A stretch of DNA of 5,606 bases from positions 1 to 5,606 of the forward strand of contig CAJYKY010000198.1 of the NCBI GenBank assembly GCA_913775005.1, in the 5' to 3' direction. The notes below the pieces were generated by a model. The model did no database searches and was not told the origin of the DNA. It was given only the letters and a program-made list of their open reading frames with translations. Position numbers and translations under genes: made by a program. This DNA comes from an uncultured Achromobacter sp. (GTDB lineage Bacteria; Pseudomonadota; Gammaproteobacteria; Burkholderiales; Burkholderiaceae_B). Positions 1 through 4,998 of this stretch are shown here, piece after piece (positions within the stretch are counted from its first letter, which is position 1; each line of letters opens with the position of its first letter).

Positions 1-614
1 TGGTGCTGGACGGCATGGATGGCCGCGTCGCCCGCCTGACCAACACGCAGTCCGCGTTCGGCGAGCAATACGACTCGTTGTCGGACATGACGTCGTTCGG
101 TGTGGCGCCCGCGCTGGTCATGTACGAATGGATCTTGAACGATCTGGGCCGCTGGGGTTGGCTGGCGGCCTTTGTGTATGTTTCGGGCGCGGCATTGCGG
201 CTGGCGCGGTTCAACACGAACATCGCCGTCGTGGACAAGCGCTACTTCCAGGGCTTGCCCAGCCCGGCCGCAGCGGCGCTTGTGGCCGGCTTTGTGTGGC
301 TGGCGGTGGACAACAAGCTGCCCATCCATGACAGCCTGATGGCCTGGGTGGCGTTCACGCTGACCATGTACGCCGGCATCACCATGGTGTCCAACGCGCC
401 GTTCTTCAGCGGCAAGAGCTTCGCGCTGGGCCGCAGCGTGCCGTTCTGGGGCATCTTGCTGGTCGTGGCTGTATTCGTGTTCGTGTCCAGCGACCCCCCA
501 GTCGTGCTGTTCGGCCTGTTCGTGCTGTATGGCCTGTCGGGCTGGGTGATGTGGGCATGGCGCTGGAACAAGGCGCGCCGCCTGACGCAAGAGCGCCGTG
601 GGCATTCTTCGTAA
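1..614 (+). CDS. pssA: CDP-diacylglycerol--serine O-phosphatidyltransferase, C-terminal part (5' end outside window)
   Basis: Integral membrane enzyme that joins CDP-diacylglycerol and serine to give phosphatidylserine, the precursor of phosphatidylethanolamine. The frame is open from the left edge; its first full codon (GTG at 3-5) is internal, so the true start and the first membrane helix are missing. Counting that codon as residue 1, the complete CDP-alcohol phosphotransferase signature D-x2-D-G-x2-A-R-x8-G-x3-D-x3-D is present (Asp3, Asp6, Gly7, Ala10, Arg11, Gly20, Asp24, Asp28). It is followed by ARFN (68-71) and FQGLPSPAAA (82-91), which are typical of bacterial PssA and argue against phosphatidylglycerophosphate synthase. 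Hydrophobic segments lie near 34-46, 51-66, 87-103, 111-130, 146-163 and 166-186, with a basic cytoplasmic tail (KARRLTQERR). It ends in TAA, 29 bases before a terminator hairpin. This is the CDP-alcohol family, unrelated to the phospholipase-D-like E. coli PssA. The family is certain; serine as substrate is very likely. Confidence 0.93.
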   Translation, partial: VLDGMDGRVARLTNTQSAFGEQYDSLSDMTSFGVAPALVMYEWILNDLGRWGWLAAFVYVSGAALRLARFNTNIAVVDKRYFQGLPSPAAAALVAGFVWLAVDNKLPIHDSLMAWVAFTLTMYAGITMVSNAPFFSGKSFALGRSVPFWGILLVVAVFVFVSSDPPVVLFGLFVLYGLSGWVMWAWRWNKARRLTQERRGHSS

Positions 615-643
615 CCGCCTGCGTTCAGCCGCCTGATTAAAAC

Positions 644-671
644 AAACCCGCCGACAGGCGGGTTTTGTTTT
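644..671. terminator. Bidirectional intrinsic terminator between convergent pssA and lipoprotein gene
   Basis: Inverted repeat AAACCCGCC (644-652) and GGCGGGTTT (657-665) with a GACA loop gives a 9-bp stem. It is followed on the + strand by a T-rich tract (TTTTGTTTT, 663-671). On the - strand the preceding TTAAAACAAA reads as a T-rich tract as well, so the same hairpin can end the transcripts of both pssA (+) and the lipoprotein gene (-), which converge here. No other feature is seen in the 98-bp gap (615-712). Confidence 0.85.
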
Positions 672-712
672 GAGCGCGCCGGAGCGCGGCTATGGGTGGC
701 GAGGCCTCGGCA

Positions 713-1246
713 TCAGCGCCACATGAATCGTTCGTCGTCATACATCGGGTCAGGCCCCGGGTGGAAATGGGTCAGCCGGTTGCCGTCGCGGCCCATGTAC
801 ACGTACATCAGTGAATTCCAGACGCCGTTTTCCTTATAGCGGTACGACCACACGACTTCACGCTTTTCGCCCAGGCCGGCTTCTTCGATGCGCGCGGGCG
901 GACCGAATTCACAGCGGACGCGATCCGGCCCCCATTCGCCCACTTCCAGCACCTTGAAGTGTGTATCGGTCAAAAGGGGAAGGACCTGGCCCACCCGGCC
1001 ATCGGTGCCCACGTTCGTACCCCAGGCGTACTGGCCCATGGGCTGTTGCGTCCAGATCACGCGCTGGCCGCCACCCGCCTGCGGGCAGGTGAAGTTGGGC
1101 TGGCCGAATTGCGTCAGCACTTCCGCGTACGGCGTACCAGGCGGAACCTGGGCCAGATTTGCGCAGGCGGCCAGCCCGGTCAGCGCGAAGGCCGCCAGGG
1201 CGGCGCGGCCCGTCCGGAAGTAGGTGGATACGTTCTTATTCCGCAT
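713..1246 (-). CDS. Predicted outer-membrane lipoprotein with duplicated BamE/SmpA-like units
   Basis: Predicted lipoprotein of 177 residues. The N-terminus has basic residues (R2, K4, R11, R14), a hydrophobic stretch (15-24) and a lipobox LAAC ending at Cys28. Ala at +2 rather than Asp predicts sorting to the outer membrane. The mature part seems to hold two similar units. Unit 1 (about 34-88) has PPGTPYAEVLTQFGQP, then RVIW, and ends in GTDGRV. Unit 2 (about 97-161) has DRVRCEFGPP, then EVVWSYRY, and ends in GRDGNRL. The order (helix with FGxP, W-containing strand, strand ending in a DG turn) resembles the small BamE/SmpA-OmlA lipoprotein fold, but this is a judgement by eye. Cys54 and Cys112 could form a periplasmic disulfide. 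The ATG is fixed by AAGGAG six bases upstream on the - strand (1253-1258). It converges on pssA and diverges from rpsO, so it is probably its own transcription unit. The real function is unknown. Confidence 0.85.
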   Translation of the reverse strand: MRNKNVSTYFRTGRAALAAFALTGLAACANLAQVPPGTPYAEVLTQFGQPNFTCPQAGGGQRVIWTQQPMGQYAWGTNVGTDGRVGQVLPLLTDTHFKVLEVGEWGPDRVRCEFGPPARIEEAGLGEKREVVWSYRYKENGVWNSLMYVYMGRDGNRLTHFHPGPDPMYDDERFMWR

Positions 1247-1252
1247 GGTGTG

Positions 1253-1258
1253 CTCCTT
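1253..1258 (-). promoter_or_regulatory. Shine-Dalgarno sequence of the minus-strand lipoprotein gene
   Basis: AAGGAG on the - strand, six bases before the ATG at 1246-1244. It is the strongest ribosome-binding site in the window and settles the start codon. Immediately upstream in the mRNA are two alternative hairpins (see findings). Confidence 0.85.
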
Positions 1259-1332
1259 TTCGGCGCCGCTGGCGCCTGCCGGCCTCTGCCGAAAGGGCGA
1301 AACCGTCTCTGGGGTAATTCTAGCGAATCAGC

Positions 1333-1338
1333 TATAAT
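1333..1338 (+). promoter_or_regulatory. Candidate -10 box for rpsO (-pnp) transcription
   Basis: A perfect TATAAT lies in the AT-richer part of the divergent intergenic region, about 200 bp before the rpsO start. The -35 position at 17-bp spacing (TGGGGT, 1310-1315) is a poor match to TTGACA and there is no extended TG, so it would need an activator or a sigma-70 promoter with a weak -35. A start near 1345 would give rpsO a leader of roughly 200 nt. No convincing promoter for the minus-strand lipoprotein gene was found in the same region. Confidence 0.45.
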
Positions 1339-1344
1339 CATCGA

Positions 1345-1541
1345 GCTTTATCAAATGTATTGATTTTGCAAGATGCTTTGCGCCGGCAATCCGGCTGGGG
1401 GTGACTCAAAAGCTATTGGGGCACCCGCAGCTATTGAAGCAGCAGTGAGAAAGCAAAAACGCTTATCGCCGGAATTTACGCAAATTTTTCCAAACCACGT
1501 CAGGGCACCTCGGCCCTGTCGCATGTCCGAAGAGGTCATCA
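1345..1541 (+). promoter_or_regulatory. Long, structured 5' leader of rpsO
   Basis: This is the stretch between the candidate promoter and the S15 start. It has no convincing gene. It holds an inverted repeat ATCAA/TTGAT (1350-1354 and 1360-1364), a GCCGG-CAAT-CCGGC hairpin (1382-1395), two copies of AGCTATTG (1411-1418 and 1429-1436), and a perfect 6-bp hairpin CAGGGC/GCCCTG with a 6-nt loop (1501-1518). The last hairpin ends 13 bases before the Shine-Dalgarno GAGG (1532-1535), which is six bases from the ATG. In other bacteria S15 represses its own translation by binding mRNA structures placed like this. Such a role here is inferred from position, not shown. Confidence 0.4.
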
Positions 1542-1811
1542 ATGTCTGTCGCTGACATCAAGAAATCCGATATCGTTGCGCAATTCCAACGCGCTCAAGG
1601 CGATACCGGCTCCCCCGAAGTTCAGGTGGCTCTGCTCACCGCCCGTATCAACGAACTGACCGGTCACTTCAAAGAACACATGAAGGACCACCACTCGCGT
1701 CGCGGTCTGCTGCGTATGGTCAGCCGTCGCCGCAAGCTGCTTGACTACCTCAAGGGCCGCAACCCCGATTCGTACCGCGCTCTGATCGAAAAGCTCGGTC
1801 TGCGCAAGTGA
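1542..1811 (+). CDS. rpsO: 30S ribosomal protein S15
   Basis: Primary 16S rRNA-binding protein of the small subunit. It binds the three-way junction in the central domain and starts platform assembly, and it also contributes to a bridge with the 50S subunit. The product has 89 residues, the usual bacterial length. It carries the family hallmarks: GDTGSPEVQVALLTARI (20-36), the DHHSRRGLL core (48 onward) with the His and Ser that contact rRNA, and SRRRKLLDYLK. The C-terminus is the conserved LGLRK. The start ATG is supported by GAGG at 1532-1535. The gene precedes pnp, the arrangement conserved across many bacteria. The gene avoids TTA, CTA and TCA codons, as pnp does, which fits a highly expressed gene in a GC-rich genome. 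Identification is secure. Confidence 0.98.
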   Translation: MSVADIKKSDIVAQFQRAQGDTGSPEVQVALLTARINELTGHFKEHMKDHHSRRGLLRMVSRRRKLLDYLKGRNPDSYRALIEKLGLRK

Positions 1812-1840
1812 TCGACGGGGCTGGTTCCCCATGACGCAAT

Positions 1841-1883
1841 AACCGTGGTCGGTGCGACATTCGTCGCGTCGGCCACGGTTTTT
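1841..1883 (+). terminator. 18-bp hairpin plus T-tract between rpsO and pnp: attenuator and/or RNase III site
   Basis: Bases 1841-1858 pair without interruption with 1863-1880 around an ATTC loop. The stem has 18 pairs, including three G-U wobbles (1849/1872, 1852/1869, 1853/1868), and is followed by TTTTT (1879-1883). The shape fits a rho-independent terminator. It sits only 21 bases before the pnp ATG, with no other obvious promoter for pnp, so read-through must occur or pnp must have its own promoter inside rpsO or upstream. In E. coli an rpsO terminator and an RNase III-cleaved pnp leader hairpin lie in the same gap. Here one long duplex could serve both roles. A smaller GGGG/CCCC hairpin (1817-1830) lies just after the rpsO stop. 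Confidence 0.75.
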
Positions 1884-1890
1884 CATTTGT

Positions 1891-1895
1891 AAGGA
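1891..1895 (+). promoter_or_regulatory. Shine-Dalgarno sequence of pnp
   Basis: AAGGA with a 9-base spacer to the ATG at 1905. It lies just 7 bases downstream of the rpsO-pnp hairpin's T-tract, so cleavage or refolding of that hairpin could change access to it. Confidence 0.75.
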
Positions 1896-1904
1896 ATAAT
1901 CGTC

Positions 1905-4067
1905 ATGTTCAACAAAGTGACAAAATCGTTCCAGTACGGCCAGCACACGGTCGTCCTGGAAACTGGCGAGATCGCTCGCCAGGCCTCCGGCGCCGTTGTG
2001 GTGTCGATTGAGGACACCGTCGTCCTGGCCACCGTTGTGGCTTCCAAGAAGGCCAAGCCGGGCCAAACGTTTTTCCCGCTGACCGTCGACTACATCGAGA
2101 AGACCTACGCTGCCGGTCGTATTCCGGGTGGGTTCTTCAAGCGCGAAGGCAAGCCGTCCGAAAAGGAAACGCTGACCTCGCGCCTGATCGACCGTCCGCT
2201 GCGTCCGCTGTTCCCCGAAGACTTCTACAACGAAGTCCAAGTGGTCATCCACACGCTGTCGGTCAACCCTGAGATCGATCCGGACATCGCCGCCATGATC
2301 GGCGCGTCCGCCGCGCTGGCCATTTCGGGCATCCCGTTCAACGGCCCGATCGGCGCCGCTCGCGTGGGTTACATCGACGGCCAATACGCCCTGAACCCGA
2401 CCGCGTCGCAACTGAAGTCGTCCAAGCTGGACCTGGTTGTCGCCGGTACGGAAAACGCCGTGCTGATGGTGGAATCGGAAGCTGACCAGCTGTCCGAAGA
2501 AATCATGCTGGGCGGCGTGGTCTACGGCCACGAGCAAATGCAGGCCGTCATCAACGCCATTCACGAATTGGTGAAGGACGCTGGCAAGCCCGATTGGGAC
2601 TGGCAAGCACCCGCCAAGGACGAAGCCCTGATCGCCGCCGTGACCTCGGCCGCTCAGGAAGGCCTGAACGCCGCCTACCAGATCCGCGAAAAGCAAGCTC
2701 GCACCGCCAAGCTGCGTGAAGTGTCGGCCGACGTGTCGGCCAAGCTGGCTGCTGCCGCTGCTGAAAAGGGCGAGTCGCTGCCCGACGCCGTCACCGTCGA
2801 CAACATCATGTTCTCGCTGGAATCGGCCATCGTCCGCGGCCAGATCCTGAACGGCGAACCGCGTATCGACGGCCGTGACACGCGCACCGTGCGCCCCATC
2901 AGCGTGCGTCTGGGCGTGCTGCCCCGCGCACACGGCAGCGCGCTGTTCACCCGTGGTGAAACGCAAGCGCTGGTCGTGGCCACGCTGGGCACCAAGCAAG
3001 ACGAACAGATCATCGACGCGCTCATGGGTGAATACCGTGACCGCTTCATGATGCACTACAACATGCCTCCGTTCGCCACCGGCGAAACGGGCCGCATCGG
3101 TGTGCCCAAGCGCCGCGAAATCGGCCACGGCCGTCTGGCCAAGCGCTCGCTGATCCCGCTGCTGCCGGCACCGGAAGACTTCCAATACACGATCCGTATC
3201 GTGTCGGAAATCACCGAATCGAACGGTTCCTCGTCGATGGCTTCGGTCTGCGGCGGTTCGCTGGCCATGATGGACGCCGGCGTGCCGGTCAAGGATCACG
3301 TGGCCGGTGTGGCCATGGGCCTGATCTTGGACGGCGGCAAGTTCGCCGTGCTGACGGACATTCTGGGTGACGAAGATCACCTGGGCGACATGGACTTCAA
3401 GGTTGCGGGCACCGAAAACGGCGTCACCGCACTGCAGATGGACATCAAGATCCAGGGCATCACGAAGGAAATCATGCAAGTGGCGCTGGCTCAAGCCCGC
3501 GAAGGCCGCCTGCACATCCTGACCAAGATGAAGGAAGCGCTGGACGGTTCGCGTGGCGAGCTGTCGGCTTTCGCCCCGCGCATGCTGACCATCAAGATCA
3601 ACCCCGAGAAGATCCGCGACGTGATCGGCAAGGGCGGCGCCACCATCCGCGCGCTGACCGAAGAAACCGGCACGCAGATCGACATCTCTGACGACGGCAC
3701 CATCGTGATCGCCAGCGTCGACGAAGCGCAGGCCAAAGAAGCCCAGCGCCGCATCGTCGAACTGACCGCCGACGTCGAAGTGGGCCAGATCTTCGAAGGC
3801 TCGGTCCTGGGTATTCTGGACTTCGGCGCCATCGTGCAAGTGCTGCCGGGCCGCGACGGCCTGCTGCACATCTCGGAAATCGCCAACTACCGCATCGCGA
3901 ACATCAACGATGTGCTGAAGGTCGGCCAGCAAGTCCGCGTCAAGGTCATCGAGGCCGACGACAAGGGCCGTCTGCGCCTGTCCATCAAGGCAATCGGCGG
4001 CATCGAAGCGCAGCAACCCGCTGCCGCTGCTGACGCAGCCCCGCAATCGGAACCGCAAGCTGAATAA
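1905..4067 (+). CDS. pnp: Polynucleotide phosphorylase (polyribonucleotide nucleotidyltransferase)
   Basis: 3'-to-5' phosphorolytic exoribonuclease, a trimer that releases nucleoside diphosphates and works in mRNA decay, often with RNase E. The product has 720 residues, close to the usual 700-720, with the full domain order: first RNase PH domain (about 12-145), all-helical linker (about 150-320), second RNase PH domain (about 325-545), KH (about 555-615) and S1 (about 626-697). Visible key sites are the FFKR RNA-contact loop (77-80, with RPLRPLFP following), the phosphate-binding SSS (442-444), the catalytic acidic segment GDEDHLGD with Asp489 and Asp495, the KH motif GKGG (575-578), and an S1 domain with FEGSVLGILDFGAIV. 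The tail after 700 is short, rich in Ala, Gln and Pro, and probably disordered. Translation starts at an ATG with AAGGA upstream. The gene is co-oriented with rpsO and followed by a strong terminator. Autoregulation through its leader is known in E. coli; the hairpin upstream makes it plausible here. Confidence 0.98.
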   Translation: MFNKVTKSFQYGQHTVVLETGEIARQASGAVVVSIEDTVVLATVVASKKAKPGQTFFPLTVDYIEKTYAAGRIPGGFFKREGKPSEKETLTSRLIDRPLRPLFPEDFYNEVQVVIHTLSVNPEIDPDIAAMIGASAALAISGIPFNGPIGAARVGYIDGQYALNPTASQLKSSKLDLVVAGTENAVLMVESEADQLSEEIMLGGVVYGHEQMQAVINAIHELVKDAGKPDWDWQAPAKDEALIAAVTSAAQEGLNAAYQIREKQARTAKLREVSADVSAKLAAAAAEKGESLPDAVTVDNIMFSLESAIVRGQILNGEPRIDGRDTRTVRPISVRLGVLPRAHGSALFTRGETQALVVATLGTKQDEQIIDALMGEYRDRFMMHYNMPPFATGETGRIGVPKRREIGHGRLAKRSLIPLLPAPEDFQYTIRIVSEITESNGSSSMASVCGGSLAMMDAGVPVKDHVAGVAMGLILDGGKFAVLTDILGDEDHLGDMDFKVAGTENGVTALQMDIKIQGITKEIMQVALAQAREGRLHILTKMKEALDGSRGELSAFAPRMLTIKINPEKIRDVIGKGGATIRALTEETGTQIDISDDGTIVIASVDEAQAKEAQRRIVELTADVEVGQIFEGSVLGILDFGAIVQVLPGRDGLLHISEIANYRIANINDVLKVGQQVRVKVIEADDKGRLRLSIKAIGGIEAQQPAAAADAAPQSEPQAE

Positions 4068-4088
4068 GCTGGCAATCTGATTGACCAG

Positions 4089-4115
4089 AAACGGCGCCGC
4101 AAGGCGCCGTTTTTT
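4089..4115 (+). terminator. Intrinsic terminator of the rpsO-pnp unit
   Basis: AAACGGCGCC (4089-4098) pairs with GGCGCCGTTT (4103-4112) around a GCAA tetraloop of the stable GNRA type, followed by six T (4110-4115). It is 21 bases after the pnp stop codon. This is a textbook rho-independent terminator and separates rpsO-pnp from the next unit. Confidence 0.92.
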
Positions 4116-4248
4116 ATTGCGCCGCCACAACGGGGCGCGCGGCAGCGTGATTCATCTTCTTGCGACTTCGTCCCGCTGACGTCTCCCATCTTCGTCGACC
4201 TTGCTGTAAAGTCGTGCGCGAACAGAGGGGGAATCGGATGATCCAAGC
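4116..4248 (+). other. Intergenic region upstream of the second lipoprotein; promoter expected but not resolved
   Basis: The pnp terminator isolates the downstream genes, so their promoter should lie here. TGTAAA (4205-4210) is the best -10-like hexamer, but no acceptable -35 lies 16-18 bases upstream. A weak inverted pair CGACTT/AAGTCG flanks the middle of the region. I can support no specific operator. Confidence 0.3.
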
Positions 4249-4252
4249 ATGA
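4226..4252 (+). promoter_or_regulatory. Shine-Dalgarno plus 4-residue minicistron overlapping the lipoprotein start
   Basis: AGGGGG (4226-4231) is six bases from an ATG at 4238 that opens ATG ATC CAA GCA TGA (Met-Ile-Gln-Ala-stop). The stop TGA (4250-4252) overlaps the lipoprotein's first ATG (4249-4251) in an ATGA junction, the classic geometry for translational coupling. The same Shine-Dalgarno is 17 and 20 bases from the two lipoprotein ATGs, too far for normal direct initiation. No in-frame ATG, GTG or TTG lies just upstream of 4249. Whether the minicistron is translated is unproven. Confidence 0.4.
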
Positions 4253-4983
4253 TGAGCAGGCTTGCCGCCGCAAGCGCGATGCTATGCGCCGGACTGTGCG
4301 CCGTCTTGCTGAGCGGCTGTATGACCAGCCCGGCGCCGGGTCAGCGCGGACCCAACAGCGAAGCCATGACCGCCGATCAATTCGGCCAGACGGATTTCAA
4401 CCGCACCGTCACGCTGGAAGTGCGCGACAACCTGACAAGCCTGTACTCACTGCTGGACAAGCTTTACCGCCGCAACCCGCGCGAATGGCGCAAGACCGGC
4501 GTGGCCGACCAGAAGACGGCAGTCAACCGCGTCAAGCACGCCATCGAAGTGCGCATCCCGCCCAGCGATCTGTCCGGCTTGCGCGACATCCAGATCCTGG
4601 CCGTGTCGCTGGACCCGAACTACTCGGGCGACCGCGTCGGCGCATTCATTTACGGCCTGGCCGACACGATCATCGCCGCCCATAACGGCAAGACCCGCCT
4701 CTATGCCACCGACGCGCTGGATGGCCAGCGGGTCTACAATGCCGCTCGGAACGTCGAAGCCGCCGCCTGGTTGCTGGCGTCGCGCCGCAACAATCAGGGC
4801 GAGCTGCTTTTGCTGGCCAATGAAATATCTCCCAACGCCACGAACCTCAGTTTTGAGCGGGAATTCGGCGCCATCATCGGCCGCCTGGATCTGATCGCCA
4901 ACCTGCTGGGTGAAAACTCGCGGCGCATCGGGATCAACTATGCGCAGGGCCTTTTGCTGTTCAATTTCCTGCCCGTGCGCTAA
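4249..4983 (+). CDS. Predicted outer-membrane lipoprotein, family not recognised
   Basis: The product has 244 residues and a clear lipoprotein signal: Arg4, a hydrophobic core (5-21) and lipobox LSGC with Cys24. Met at +2 predicts the outer membrane. A short Pro/Gly/Ser-rich linker (27-38) follows. The mature part is predicted soluble and largely helical. It contains a charged segment LDKLYRRNPREWRKTG (69-84) and a region around VRIPPSDLSGLRDIQILAVSLDP (101-123). Next come YSGDRVGAFIYGLADTIIAA (125-144) with small-residue spacing, YNAARNVEAAAWLLASRR (163-180), and a C-terminal part ending in the hydrophobic GLLLFNFLPVR. I cannot assign a function. The start is ATG at 4249 or the adjacent ATG at 4252; the reading frame is supported by the signal peptide, but the ribosome-binding site is oddly placed (see the minicistron). 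It is 15 bases from the next gene with no terminator between, so the two are probably co-transcribed. Confidence 0.82.
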   Translation: MMSRLAAASAMLCAGLCAVLLSGCMTSPAPGQRGPNSEAMTADQFGQTDFNRTVTLEVRDNLTSLYSLLDKLYRRNPREWRKTGVADQKTAVNRVKHAIEVRIPPSDLSGLRDIQILAVSLDPNYSGDRVGAFIYGLADTIIAAHNGKTRLYATDALDGQRVYNAARNVEAAAWLLASRRNNQGELLLLANEISPNATNLSFEREFGAIIGRLDLIANLLGENSRRIGINYAQGLLLFNFLPVR

Positions 4984-4998
4984 CCGGATCTACCCATC

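Noticed and set aside
888..1363. Two + strand open frames opposite the minus-strand lipoprotein gene
   Set aside because: Their products are Arg/Pro/Ala-rich with no domain, there is no ribosome-binding site, and the minus-strand frame has a signal peptide, lipobox and strong Shine-Dalgarno.
1373..1555. A 60-codon + strand open frame in the rpsO leader, overlapping the S15 start by 14 bases
   Set aside because: No Shine-Dalgarno precedes it, the sequence is not recognisable, and the region is better explained as an untranslated leader. A minus-strand frame over nearly the same bases is equally unsupported.
1539..4130. An 863-codon open frame on the minus strand running through both rpsO and pnp
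   Set aside because: Its codons are exact reverse complements of the rpsO and pnp codons (all three are in the same register). Antisense stops would require TTA, CTA or TCA sense codons, which these highly expressed GC-rich genes avoid. The product is a compositionally odd string rich in His, Asp, Arg and Val with no recognisable domain, and the real genes on the + strand are unmistakable.
4284..4894. Open frames in other registers across the second lipoprotein gene
   Set aside because: They are Arg/Pro-rich shadows of a GC-rich coding sequence; only the 4249 frame has a signal peptide and lipobox.
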